A stretch of DNA of 64,000 nt from Lagopus muta (Eukaryota; Chordata; Aves; Galliformes; Phasianidae): NCBI RefSeq assembly GCF_023343835.1, contig NC_064437.1:21489001-21553000 (forward strand), in the 5' to 3' direction. Every line of letters begins with the position of its first letter. Position 1 is the first letter of the stretch. The translations under genes and the position numbers were made by a program. Shown piece after piece: positions 11,101 to 21,600 of the stretch. The notes beneath the pieces are model-generated. The model was not told where the DNA came from and ran no database searches. It saw only the letters and a program-made list of their open reading frames with translations.

Positions 11101-12750
11101 TTGCATATTAGTTTTGTTACTTTGGTCCATTTCTTTACTTTTGTATTCTTTTCCTTTTTTTAATATATTCAAAATGTTATTTCTCACAGAATTCCAAAAT
11201 ATTTTAGTACCATGGGTTTATTTCCTTTTTTTTCCCAACTCCTACAAAAAGGAGTTAAGAAATCGCTTGATTGTTTTTATTTCCTAGATCCATGCATTCT
11301 TAATGTAACTGATATGAATAGTAACAATATAGAGTTGAAATGGAGACAGGAAGAATTTGTCTTCCTACACGGTGATCTCATTGAGTTTGAATGTAAGCGA
11401 GGATACAAATTTCCCCATGCTACCATGCCATCCCCTGGGAGAACTCGGTGTGACCGTGGAAGGCTGAAATACCCCAAATGTGTTTTGCAAGGTAAAACCG
11501 TCCTTTCCATTTGTCTTTTTGATTTCATCAATCTCAGACCTATTCAGAAACTTTTGCTTCAGCAGTACAGGCCTAGAAAGTATTATAAATAGTAATAAAA
11601 GTTTAGTATCTGACTGATATCTTTACCCAATACAGATAAATTATTAAATTTGTGTTGAATATAGTTGTTAAATATATACAAGCATAATAAAAACAATATG
11701 CCTTCCTCTGGTGGGAAGGCAATAGAAGGGAGGGAGGAGCTGTTCTTCAAGCTGAGGGAAGTGAAAGCTCTGCTGTAGAAAGACAGCTGTAAACACTGAA
11801 CCGCATACAAGGGGTTTCTCATGGTTTAGAAAGAACTCAGGTTTCATTCCGATTTGAGACGTAATGTAGAAGTATTGAGAATAAACTGGGTTGATATTTA
11901 TGTAGTGCTGACAGCAATTTAAAGCTGCTGACTTGTTAGTTTCTTTGGTAGCTGAATTTTTCACAAAGATTTTTGACATTATTCCAGTTCCCACGGAAAA
12001 ATGTGACTCTCCACCGTCTATTGCAAATGGAGCTCTTACTCTCCCGCCTCTGACCCAGTATGACAATGGCTCTTCAGTTCAGTATAGTTGCTCTGATTAT
12101 TACTTCTTGCAAGGATCTGAAAGAATTTATTGTTCCGAAGGCCGGTGGACTTCACCACCACTTTGTATAGGTAGGCACAAGAAGATATATAAGATATATG
12201 AGCATTTATTTCTGGTTGTTAGATGTGAACCATTTATAGATTGATGCTCAGTATTTATAGATTTTGAGTGTTGTCAGCTGGAACATTATTAAGATCTCGA
12301 CTGCATTTTTCAGTTAGAGAGGAATGGCCTGTTTTAATAGAAGCAAGTAAAACCTTGATTGGCTTTTTTTAAGTAAGTACATCTTACATGCCAGCTGTGT
12401 CCAAAAATACAGTGATTTCATGTATAATATCTTAAGAGAATGGGGAATAACCTGCCTTTTGAGCATCAACTCTAGTCACAATAATCTGATTTCAAAAATA
12501 ATTGATTTCTTAACACTGAATATATCTCTATTCGTTAGAGCCGTGCACTTTGTCAAAGAATGAGATGGAAAAAAATAACGTGCTGCTGGAAAGTTTTTAT
12601 GAGAGCCAAGTTTACTTTTACCATGGAGATTATGTCGGATTTTACTGCAAACAGAACCATGTTGGAGCAGAATCTGGTGCGACTTTATTTCAAGTGCAGT
12701 GCAAGAGAGGACAGCTAGCGTATCCAAGATGTGTTGAAAGGAGAGAATAG
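5108..12750 (+). CDS. F13B: Coagulation factor XIII B chain (gene span, CDS in 11 exons)
   Basis: F13B is the carrier subunit of plasma factor XIII. It is secreted by liver, binds and protects the A2 transglutaminase, and is made of sushi (CCP) modules. Eleven coding exons are readable: a signal-peptide exon, sushi 1-5, a 90-bp remnant in the place of sushi 6, then sushi 7-10. They line up in order with the human protein (for example [60 protein letters not shown]). All internal exons are multiples of three with phase 1-1 borders. The predicted product is 618 residues against 661 in human; most of the difference is the lost half of sushi 6 and a missing C-terminal tail. Each of the nine intact sushi modules has four cysteines. 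The gene converges on CFH. Confidence 0.95.
6128..6328 (+). CDS. F13B: F13B exon 2: sushi 1
   Basis: Acceptor TTTGCAG, donor GTGAGC, 201 bp, phase 1-1. CDLPHVENGRIAPYYYSF and GYTTETGTQDG match human sushi 1 closely. Four cysteines are present and the module ends SPVPQCY. Confidence 0.95.
6778..6963 (+). CDS. F13B: F13B exon 3: sushi 2
   Basis: Acceptor CATTTAG, donor GTAGGA after CTAAGAAAGTTG, 186 bp, phase 1-1. It reads KCNKPLLEHGIFYG, then GYHTPSGGTEDTVQC, aligning with human KCTKPDLSNGYIS and GYKTTGGKDEEVVQC. Confidence 0.93.
7383..7559 (+). CDS. F13B: F13B exon 4: sushi 3
   Basis: This exon has no internal ATG-started frame and is easy to miss. Acceptor ATTTAAG, donor GTACGT, 177 bp, phase 1-1. 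It reads CQVPELHHGNYLTSQ, then CDEGYHTAGGNTTEEAVC and HGWSLTPNC, matching human CLAPELYNGNYSTTQ and YGWSLTPKC. The acceptor has a weak pyrimidine tract. Confidence 0.92.
7677..7853 (+). CDS. F13B: F13B exon 5: sushi 4
   Basis: Acceptor CTCCCTAG, donor GTACCC, 177 bp, phase 1-1. TCPSLGVIEHGGFYP, YEEGDVVHFFC and FGWYPDPPVCEG are nearly identical to human sushi 4. Confidence 0.95.
8378..8860 (-). mobile_element. CR1 LINE, 3' fragment in F13B intron
   Basis: The minus strand ends in the usual CR1 3' part: the plus strand reads TTTAGGTTGGAAGAAAGACC, then GATCATTGAGTCCAACTG near 8388-8430, the reverse of CR1 3' ends. It lies between F13B exons 5 and 6, antisense to the gene. Confidence 0.85.
9492..9671 (+). 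CDS. F13B: F13B exon 6: sushi 5
   Basis: Acceptor TATTTTCAG, donor GTTAGT, 180 bp, phase 1-1. It reads DVRNKCPPPPLPPH, YRNGDRVRIQC and GSGEIQCEKGKWTSPPIC, the counterpart of human NRCPPPPLPINSK and GKWTEPPKC. Confidence 0.95.
9945..10034 (+). CDS. F13B: F13B exon 7: remnant of sushi 6
   Basis: The place of sushi 6 is taken by a short exon-like unit with acceptor GATTTTAG and donor GTAGGT. It is 90 bp, phase 1-1, and open in the gene frame. It reads DKRESETPAFEADASIRASK, then TYHSEEM, resembling the first half of human sushi 6 (EEPPFIENGAANLHSKIYYNG). It has no cysteine at all, and the second half of the module is absent. I searched by eye to 10640 for a CNRGKW-like second half and found none. 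It may be a linker cassette, or skipped; either keeps the frame. Confidence 0.6.
10650..10832 (+). CDS. F13B: F13B exon 8: sushi 7
   Basis: Acceptor TGTATTAG, donor GTAAGC, 183 bp, phase 1-1. NCTSPPVIKNGVLLG and YKNGSSVEYSC match human NCKHPPVVMNGAVAD and YATGSSVEYRC. Confidence 0.95.
11288..11491 (+). CDS. F13B: F13B exon 9: sushi 8
   Basis: Acceptor ATTTCCTAG, donor GTAAAA, 204 bp, phase 1-1. [19 protein letters not shown] and LHGDLIEFECKRGY match human EPCTVNVDYMNRNNIEMKW and LHGDLIDFVCKQGY. This is the CFH-CCP20-like module type, ending RLKYPKC. It shares DMNSNNIEL with CFH CCP20 of the same window. Confidence 0.95.
11988..12170 (+). CDS. F13B: F13B exon 10: sushi 9
   Basis: Acceptor TTATTCCAG, donor GTAGGC, 183 bp, phase 1-1. 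KCDSPPSIANGALTL, YDNGSSVQYSC and GRWTSPPLC match human sushi 9 and resemble exon 8, suggesting an old two-module duplication (7-8 and 9-10). Confidence 0.94.
12539..12750 (+). CDS. F13B: F13B exon 11: sushi 10 and stop
   Basis: Acceptor ATTCGTTAG. It reads EPCTLSKNEMEKNNVLLE, then YHGDYVGFYC, VQCKRGQLAYPRC and VERRE, then TAG at 12748-12750, immediately followed by a consensus donor GTAAGT. The human protein continues for about a dozen residues from a further exon; here the stop closes the frame exactly at the junction. Confidence 0.92.
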
Positions 12751-13574
12751 GTAAGTATGACTTTAAAAAAATGTATTGGAAAGATATGAATGTATGTGTT
12801 CTTTATCTAGTGTTGATTAAGGTGGCCTCCTACCTTCAAGATGACTACAGTTGACTTTGAGAAAGGAGTGTTCAGTGGCATTGTTGAATCTGAGTCGAAA
12901 AGAGAGGGAAATGAGAAAATGTTCTATAGACTGAGGACTGAGTATACAGCAGTACAACGCAATATTAACAGACTGTGTGTGCAAATGTTAGGAAGAAGAA
13001 TTCTATGAGGCTTATATTGCTTCTGCCAATGCATCTGTACACAAGAGAATGTCAAAAGGAGTATTTGTGTTTGTGGAACTTGGATTATAGTTACTTTGTG
13101 TAGGCAGTACAGGTGATGAATCGTATATCACTGTATTCAGCTTATCGCTGCATTTTCACTAGGACTGTTTTCATAATACTGGTTACTATTATTAATGTTG
13201 CTCACATATTGTCAAGATTTCTTCTCATTCTGTTGCTGTCATTGCATTCAACGTTATGCATTTGTTTTTCTACCAGATCTTCAACTCTGGCTGAAGCCGG
13301 GGGGGAGGAAGAGATCCCCTTTAGTAACAATACATGGCAGATGAATGCCATTTTGTAAGGCTGTGAAGATGAGCACATGAAGTAAATAATAATGCGCTGC
13401 AGTAGCCTATCGCTTTGCACTGAAAGTACTGGCAGTGCTTTTCCTGTCATCTGGATAAGGTTTTGAAACAAGAGGCTTCATCAAAGTTGATAAACAAACA
13501 AACAAGCCCAACACGTGCTTCTTCTCAATATGAACGTTTAAAATACACTGTCTACCTCTCTCTCATTTCCACAG

Positions 13575-13740
13575 TCCAGACAGCTAAATGGAACCCCTCC
13601 GCAATATGGAGCACCAGCTCTTCCCCCAGGACACTTCTCTGCCTTATATGATCCGTGGTCCTCTAACAGAGTAACTGAGTGAGATCACCGCTGTCAAATC
13701 TGTACATTAAATGGCATTAAAGCTCAATTTCTTCACTTTT
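13575..13740 (+). other. F13B: F13B terminal exon, apparently 3' UTR, with poly(A) signals
   Basis: Acceptor CATTTCCACAG at 13574 pairs with the donor at 12751. If the TAG just before the junction is used, this exon is untranslated. It nevertheless stays open in the phase-0 frame for 35 codons (beginning SRQLNGTPPQYGA) up to TGA at 13680-13682. ATTAAA signals lie at 13706-13711 and 13716-13721. The 3' limit is approximate. Confidence 0.6.
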
Positions 13741-15447
13741 TCTTTTCCTTTTCTTTCTTTTTTTTTTTTTTTTGATAGTCTAAACAGAAGCTTTAATAGC
13801 TTCTTGCTACTCTCAATGGATTTATCTTGTGCAGGGGTACTTGCACCCTACACTGGAGCCCTACTGTTCTATTGGACCTTCAGCATTGATTCATCCCAGT
13901 CTTCAGCTGAAAGATTCCCTCTTCTCCAAGTTCCTGCAACAAAAGACCTGTCTGTGCAAGGGGAGTCAGCAGGCCTTTGTTCTCTTGAGATCTTATCCCA
14001 AGAAATCATGTCCAATTATTTGGTGACTAAAGCAAGGTTTTAGCTGTCCTGTAATTTCCCTCATCAGCAAAAGCAACAACAGGAAAATCAGGTACTACTT
14101 ACTTGCTCTATTTTCTTAGAACTCAACTCATGTTTATACCCCTCTTGAATACCGAGACTGTTAGACTCCATTAACAGTACACAAATGCAGCATATTGCGT
14201 TGGTTAATTTTCACGAGCTTGGCTGAATGAATTCGGTGAAGTTAAAGAAAAATCTCTCTGTACTGAAGGCATCTCAAGGTCAAAGAATCATCCCTTGCCG
14301 CACCGAGCTGCGTGTGCTGTGCACACTACCTTTCAAAAAATTCTTAGAAAAGTGAACTTCAAGAAAAATGAAGAGCGTATCTTCTATGAAGCTCTATCAA
14401 GAAAGGCAGTAAACATGCTCCCCAACGAGCAGTAAACCAATGCCACATAAACACACTAGCTGTTCCTATCCATCAGCTGCAATATGTCACCATTGGATCA
14501 ATTACCAAAAAAATAAATAAAGCACAAGCGTATCAGATCCATCAAGACAGCAATGCAAGCTCACCAAAAAATGAAAAGGATGGCAGGTCTCATTTCAGGA
14601 CCTGGACTGAAGGAGTTGTGCCTAACTACATCCAGAAATACCAGTTAGTCACTTGCATCCCAGCATCTTGCCTTTCCACCAAATAACATGGAAGCTCAGG
14701 TCCTGAGTAGGAATTGGGTGCTGTGATCCAGAGATTCCCCCAGTTGTTTAAAGAAGACTCACCCTGACTTTGCCATCATTCCCAGGCTAAGTTCCAGGCA
14801 TGTTCATGGAGAAAAAGCTAGAAGCAGATGAGGCGAAATACACTGATAATCAAATTACCTGCAGGCTTTTTAATTCTTGACTCAATATGCCACCGAAGCC
14901 AGCCTACTTCAGGATGAAAATGTAAATACAAGTAACAGGGATCAATGCAGAATAGGCAAGAGGCAAGTAAGTACACTCAGGTGGATGAAATGTAAACACA
15001 ATTACAGAATGTAAATAAATTTACAAAAAATGGTTAAATTTAAACAAAATCATCCAATAGTATAAAGAAAATGAATTAGCACATTCCAGCAGAGAACACT
15101 GTCTAAGCTATAAAGCACAATAAAGCAGGAAACTCTGGGAAAACTTGAGCTCAAATCACTGGATTTGTTGAAGGAGAGTTCATTTCTCCAGCTGGACTCA
15201 GTCATGTCGTTTCCGTATATCCAGATGCTCCTGCCTTGTAAAGAGACAGAAGGGGAAATAGAGATGTGGCTGACATATTGTCACGTATCCCGAGAGCAGA
15301 GAAAAGCAGTTGCCAACCACGCTCCCTGCTTGAATTCAATTCCCCAGGTCCCTTGGAACAGGAGCAGCTCCTCCATGACAGATGCAGGCTGGTATGGGAT
15401 TAAAGAAATCTGACCCTCTTTTTACAACAGTCCTTCTTGGCTGTTGC
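13741..15447. other. Tail-to-tail spacer between F13B and CFH
   Basis: Holds a T-rich run (13738-13774), otherwise unremarkable AT-rich sequence. A minus-strand ATTAAA (14869-14874) could serve the CFH 3' UTR. No CFHR exon, full or broken, was found. Confidence 0.55.
14869..14874 (-). terminator. Candidate poly(A) signal for CFH
   Basis: ATTAAA on the minus strand about 570 bp past the CFH stop. No AATAAA was seen on the minus strand between here and the stop, so the assignment is tentative. Confidence 0.3.
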
Positions 15448-15683
15448 TTACAGTTCTTTTACAGCCCCCTGTGCCCTCCCATATGAGCTACTTACTGTGC
15501 ATTGAGGGTACTCAATTACTCCATCCAGACACTGTGGGTTAAATTTCTCCGGTCTTGAAACTGCCCTACGAAACCACTTGCATGTAAAGGAAATACGTTC
15601 CTTAGAGCGATAGGTGTAAGGCTTTCTCCATGGTAGTTTAATGTTGTTCTTATCCATTTCTGACTCAAGCACTGTGCAGTCAC
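15448..15683 (-). CDS. CFH: CFH exon 23: second CCP20-like module and stop
   Basis: Acceptor TTGTTTTCCAG, in phase 1 from exon 22, giving [13 protein letters not shown]. It continues with [23 protein letters not shown] and [10 protein letters not shown], four cysteines in the CCP20 pattern, then a tail [16 protein letters not shown] and TAA. The [10 protein letters not shown] end resembles human WDGKLEYPTC. It is rich in Arg/Lys. A consensus donor GTAAGT lies inside the tail (15490-15495), so another C-terminus is possible. Confidence 0.88.
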
Positions 15684-18600
15684 CTGGAAAACAAAAAGCT
15701 CCGCTAACCACGTGAAGTATTCTCACGATTTGCCTGTAGATCTCACACTGGAAGCCAAGTCTCTGAAGAAGTTGGTACCAATTAGTGCCTCAAACACTTA
15801 TTCTGCTTCCCTTTTGTGAAATATAATGCAGACTGTGAAGGAAAAAAGCTCATTTCATACTCTTTAGCAATGATCCAGTAAGGCCTGCTCATGGAAACCG
15901 TAGAAGGGGACAAGCAGAGATTTCCCTTCTGAGAAGCCTACAAAGGCTTGCAATGGGCATCAGCTGCTGTCTCTACACATATCAGAACATGGTATGAGCA
16001 GAGAGGAGCTGAAAAGGCCACAGAGGTACAAAGGGGGTCACAGCACGGCAGCAACCCAGGAGAGAAGCTCACTGGAGCAAAACCCTGCCTAAACAGGCAG
16101 GCTTGGGTGAGACTGCAATGAAATTGTTTGCTGTCCCGCCACGGTCAGGGAAACAATTTCAGGGATATCACTTTCAGGGAACTCACGAGCTCTTCAGTCC
16201 TCCCTGGAATTAGACAGGCAGTCAAAGAACAAATTACCCTAGTGTGCAACTTGGTGATTCCCTTCCTCTCAGATACTCCTGTCAGCAGCACCTGAAACAC
16301 AACCCACCATGGCCTACAGCTTTATGGGATTTCCCACACCCTGGTTCTCTGTTATTACTTCCCCAGGCACACTTGCTAAAGGCTTCCCTTTCAGTTTCTG
16401 CACTAACTATGCAAAAAACAGCAGCCAAACAATGGCAAATGGAGAAGACTTACGTCCTGGATTGCACCGTGGATATTTAAATGTGCCATTAATACACTGT
16501 ACTCTGAACGGAGAAGAAGTCGGGTCTTTCACATTTCCTATTTTACAATCAAATTCGATAAAATCACCCGATTCGGAATACAGCTTTTTCTTGTCCCTCC
16601 ATCTCAGCTCAATGTTGTTACTGTTCATATCTTCTTCAGCCGCTGTACAGGCCGCTGGGAAAAGGAAAGAGAACACTGTCACCAATTCATACAGATGCAC
16701 CACATGTAATTTTTTTCTCCCTACAGAGGTTCTTCACATCATAAAATGTTTCCAGGACTTTGCTCTGAGCCTCTGCTTTTTGCAACAGGAAAGATATCTT
16801 CATCAAAAATGAAGGGGAAAAAAGGTGATGGTTGAATCAACGTGCAGTGCTGCGGAGAGGCCGTTTCAGTCTGAGAGTCACATGGGGCAAAGGGGAAGCA
16901 GAGCCTGGGGCAGGGGAACTCAGCAGGCAGCATTCAGTTTTCCTGTACCTTTTTTCAGAATCCTCCTTGTCCCAGCATGTCTTTAAATTCATTTTCTCAT
17001 GGTCACATCACCCCTGGATTTACCGCATTCAGACAGACCCAACCTCCCCATTGCAGCCTGCAGACTGTGGCAGTGTCCTCAACGCGGGAGCCCAGCACAC
17101 TGATGGAGATCTCCTCACATGGGCAGCTCAGCCAAACTCCCCTCCTTCTGTGGGTGAGAGGAGGCAAGGAGAGGCTGCAGGCAGCAGTGGGGACCACACA
17201 AGCTGACATTGAGAAGAAATTCCTTCTAGATAAAAGGAAGACTTGTTGCTGTCAACCACAGCAGAAGTGCTGTTTCACAAGGGAAGTGCATTGGAAACAC
17301 CTTCAGGATCTGAGAAAGTCAGCGTGAGCAGTAACACAGCTCTTGGCCATGCAGCACATGCTTTAAACCTACCTAAGCAAACCGGTGGATTTGTCCACTG
17401 CCCATTAATACATCTGATCTGCGAAGATCCTTCCAGGATGTAGAGATTCGGGCATTTATATTGCAGAGTTTCACCTTGTGAATATTCTGACTTTGGGAAG
17501 GAAAGAATATCTCCATTTTCAATATCTGGAGGTGGGCCACATTTTCCACTCTTTCCTGGAAGAACGTTAACGCTTAGAGAAAAATGCATCAGAGTTTAAT
17601 TGCAGGAGCAGCCTAGCCTTGAATATTTTGGTAAACTACTTTGCCCATACTTAGAGACACTCAGAGGAAAGCAGAGAAAATTGCCACCTTGACACCAAAT
17701 ATCTGGCAGATGGAGAAGAGCGAGAGTTTCTCATTTTTCCACTGCTGGGACTCATAACTACCAGTTCATCCATCTGTCATCTCTGGAGCATTTGCTGCTT
17801 TCTGGAAGACTTTCATTGGTCCTACACAATAGTGCAGGATGTTTGGCACAGCTCTTTCTGCAGAACTGAATGCCCACCAGCTCTCTGTAATGCTTGAGCA
17901 GGGACAAGTGTGAACCTCTCTGTAAACTAGAACAAATGACACTAGATGATACAATTTCAGTTAATGGTGGGGCAGACCTCGGGCTCTGGGGAGTCCTTAC
18001 GTGTCAGATGCATCGCATTGCACTTGCTTGCAGCTCAGAGACTGAAATTTGGAGAAGTAAATACCGCTGAGCCAGCTCGATAGCAGTCTCACCAACAGGC
18101 TACCGGATGGAAAGACAGGAAAAGTACCTCTGCACAAGGGCAGCTCTGTCCAGTTCCCATTCTGACAGCTTATGGTGGAAGCTCCAGTCATATGAAAACC
18201 TTTCCAGCACTCATATTCAGCTGTCTCCCCAGGCAAATACTTGGACTTCTTAACACCTTGAACTTTACCACCAATGATTTCTGGAGGAGGTCCACACCTC
18301 ATATCTGAAAAGAGATACTTGTACAGTTGCAGTTATAGTCATTGAGGTGTTTCCCTATGCCTATTTTAGGTAAGGGAATTGATCTCGTTACTCCCTAGCT
18401 CACACAATTTCTGTCCAGAGCTTCTAATGCCTTCACAATAATTTTTTCATATTTTTCCTCCTGGCCACAGGAGCGTACCGGGGTAAAACACTGTGAACAC
18501 CAGGAATGTGGGCAGGAGTGTTACTTCAAATGACAGCAGCAGCAGAATGCTTATTTGTGGACTCTCAGGAGATGGCAGTGTCAATGAGAGAGTCTAAAAA

Positions 18601-21600
18601 AAGCCAGCATTTCTGTAGCTACACCTTATGGCACAAAAGTTCTTTTAGTTAAGCCACCGCCCTCCCCAGAGAACCCCGGCATTTCTGAAAAATCACAGAT
18701 GTAGCAGCCAAGCTGGCCCTCTGATGAACTGCAGAGCTCTGGAAGAAGTCGTCAGCCTGCACTGCATGGGCAGATACGTGCAGTCAACTCCTCAGAAGTA
18801 TGTGAAAGCCAAATAGCAGCAGTTCACCCTCCAGCCACAGATTTTGGCAGGTAAAGGAAGACAGCACATTGTCTTTTTGTGGGAATGCTCTTGCCATTTC
18901 AAGACTCTAGCAGATCTGCAGTTTTTACATCCTGAGATTCTAGTGGAATCTCTATCAGTTAGAGCTGACCCTCAGAAAAAATGGCTGGATCTCTCCCCCA
19001 CTACTTCCATTCAGACAGTTATATTTTTCTAGAGAAGGCCAATAACACAGTGTATTTTGGGGAATAACAAGTATCATAGTGGAAAATGAAAAATCATCAT
19101 TTTTTTTAATGCCCTTTTTCTTTAAGAGGTTTTTGCTTTCAATGAAAATGTACATAGTATTTCCAGAAGCAATAAGTTCAAGTGCTGTGCAAGAAAGCAG
19201 TAGTAGGTACAAAGCTGCGGTACAGAATTAAAATATCAAGTTTTCAAGTATTTAGGTAAACAGACCGACTCCTCTATACTAAGGGGCAAGATGAAAGCAC
19301 GGATTCCTACCTTTGCAAGTTGGTGTTTGTGACCACTGTCCATTTGTACAAGTGACATAATTTACACCTGTAATCTGAAAATTTCGGTCACATTCATACT
19401 GTACCCGAGCACCAGGCAGATACTTCCGCTGTTGAGTGCTGATAATATTAGCGCTATGAATTTCAGGTGGGGCTTCACAGGTAACATCTGAAAAGAGAGG
19501 CACATTTAAGAATACTCAGGCAGTAATGTGATGACCGTAGAATATTGCGTTCAGAGGCAGCATTATTCACGATGAGGGCAGGCAGTTTGCATAAGGCAGG
19601 TTTTCCACAGGTAGGAAAGAAAGATACTGTGGTCTTTATTCTGCAGTGCTTCACCTGACAGTATACTTTTTGCCTAAAGTGACTGAAAAGCAGAAAGGAG
19701 TTGCAGAGATTAGCTGAACATGGAGGCTGGTGCTCTACAGCATAGTGCACCAAAGGATCAGAGAGTGTTCTTTTTAATATTTTGAAGGTAACTTTCATAA
19801 TGAAAGTCACATTCCTAGCGATGTAAAAATAAGTACGTTAGCTTACCAGTTATCCCTTTGCAGTTAGCACCCTTTCCTCCAGAACCTTCTATCTGTTAGA
19901 TCTAAGAAACGAGTTCAGTTGTGTCTACTAGCTTCAGCCCAGAAGGAGAAAAGATTTCAGTTCTACTCAATGGTTCTCAGGAACCAGACAAAAGGTGTTG
20001 TAGCATCCCATTCAAATCAATCCAATGATTGACTCTATTGTTTTGACTCACTTGTATGTGTGGGTGGGTATTATTTTAATGAATGTCTTAAAAGACTAAA
20101 AGGATTACAGACTTTAGAAATAGAACACGCACCTTCACATAATGGGGGTCTTGACCAATTTCCTTTTCTGCAAATAATTTCTGGGAGACCAACAGCCTCG
20201 AATCCTTCATCACACTGGTAGCGAATTGTTTCGCCAGGCTCATACACTTCCTTGTTTCTGCCTTCAATTGCAGAATGTAGAACATTTGGAATACTTCCAC
20301 AGGACATTTCTGAAAAGATACGCAAATCTGATGCTTATGGTAATATGATACACACAGGATGAGATTATTTTTCTGACCAAACAGATGCTTTTTCTAACTA
20401 GCACAGTCAATAACAGCAGATTTTGTATAGAAGAGAGCATGAAGAAACTTCCATGTTAGTCCCCTAAATAGGCATACACTTTAGTCACTATAAAGATTTA
20501 GATTCTCTTCCTATCAATGCCAGAAAAGTTTGGTAAAGTCTTCTGTCCCTTTCTACACAGAAGTGATATCCATCGCTGAAGCATCAAAGCAACTCCCAGT
20601 CACTAGTGGACCCTGTAGAAAACAGGTCCTTGTGTGATAAGGATGTGCCCATGACTTATCTGGTAGAGATAAACAATAAAGATTGCAAAAATACCACAGG
20701 AGTACTTAAAATACTAAACTGTTGTTACTAGTCTACTCCAGTTTAAAAGTATTTCAAATTCACTGCTAAGCACATTTCAGGAAAAGTATTATTTGACATT
20801 ACCTGAACACATAGGAGATGAACTCCAGTTTCCCATTGAACAACTTATCTCTGATGGTCCTTCTAACTCAAATCCAGATTGACAAATGAACTTCACTGTA
20901 GCACCAGATAGATAAACTGTTTTCCCTTCTTTTTCCAGTTTTAAGTTTTGATTTACCAGCCTGAAATCATCAGCATGTTCTATAAGTTGTGGTGGTGAAC
21001 AGGGTTTTTCTTTAAAACACAAAGATAAACAATAAGATAAAACAATTAATATTACGAAGATATATGCAGTCTAAGACTGAAAAAAAAATCCAGATGAAAA
21101 TGAAGTGTCTTGAAAGACAAATAAATAAATATAAATGGTTCACAAAGCAAAACTCCTTTCCTTTCTCCGTCCTGCAAGGGTTTTTTGTCTTTTGATTTGA
21201 CCCAAGTTAGAGCCATATGCCACTTCATACAAAGAAGATACATTTAAAACTTAGTAACAAGAACAGGTTAAAAATCATAGGCAGAGAAGCAAAAGAAACT
21301 GTCACATTTTTGGGATACTGAATGTGAGTTTCTAGAATTTTAACTAAGTTAAGTTTGTCCACAACTCACAAAATTGTACCAATATCCTGGAGATTTTCTT
21401 GCCGAAGCGGGGGAAAAAAAAAGGAGAGCATCAGAGCTTATTAAGAACTGCAACCTACTTTCCCAGATATACAATGGATCAAACATCTACTAAGCCTTCC
21501 CGAGTCAAGATTGTGCCCATACTTTATTCACTTGCAGAGTGAACATAAATTATCCATTTTCAGTTACCAGTAAATTAGATTTATTAATTGATGCATCAAG

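Noticed and set aside
13741-15447. CFHR or extra CCP exon between F13B and CFH
   Set aside because: No C-x-GY, GxW or YPxC pattern with splice sites on either strand.
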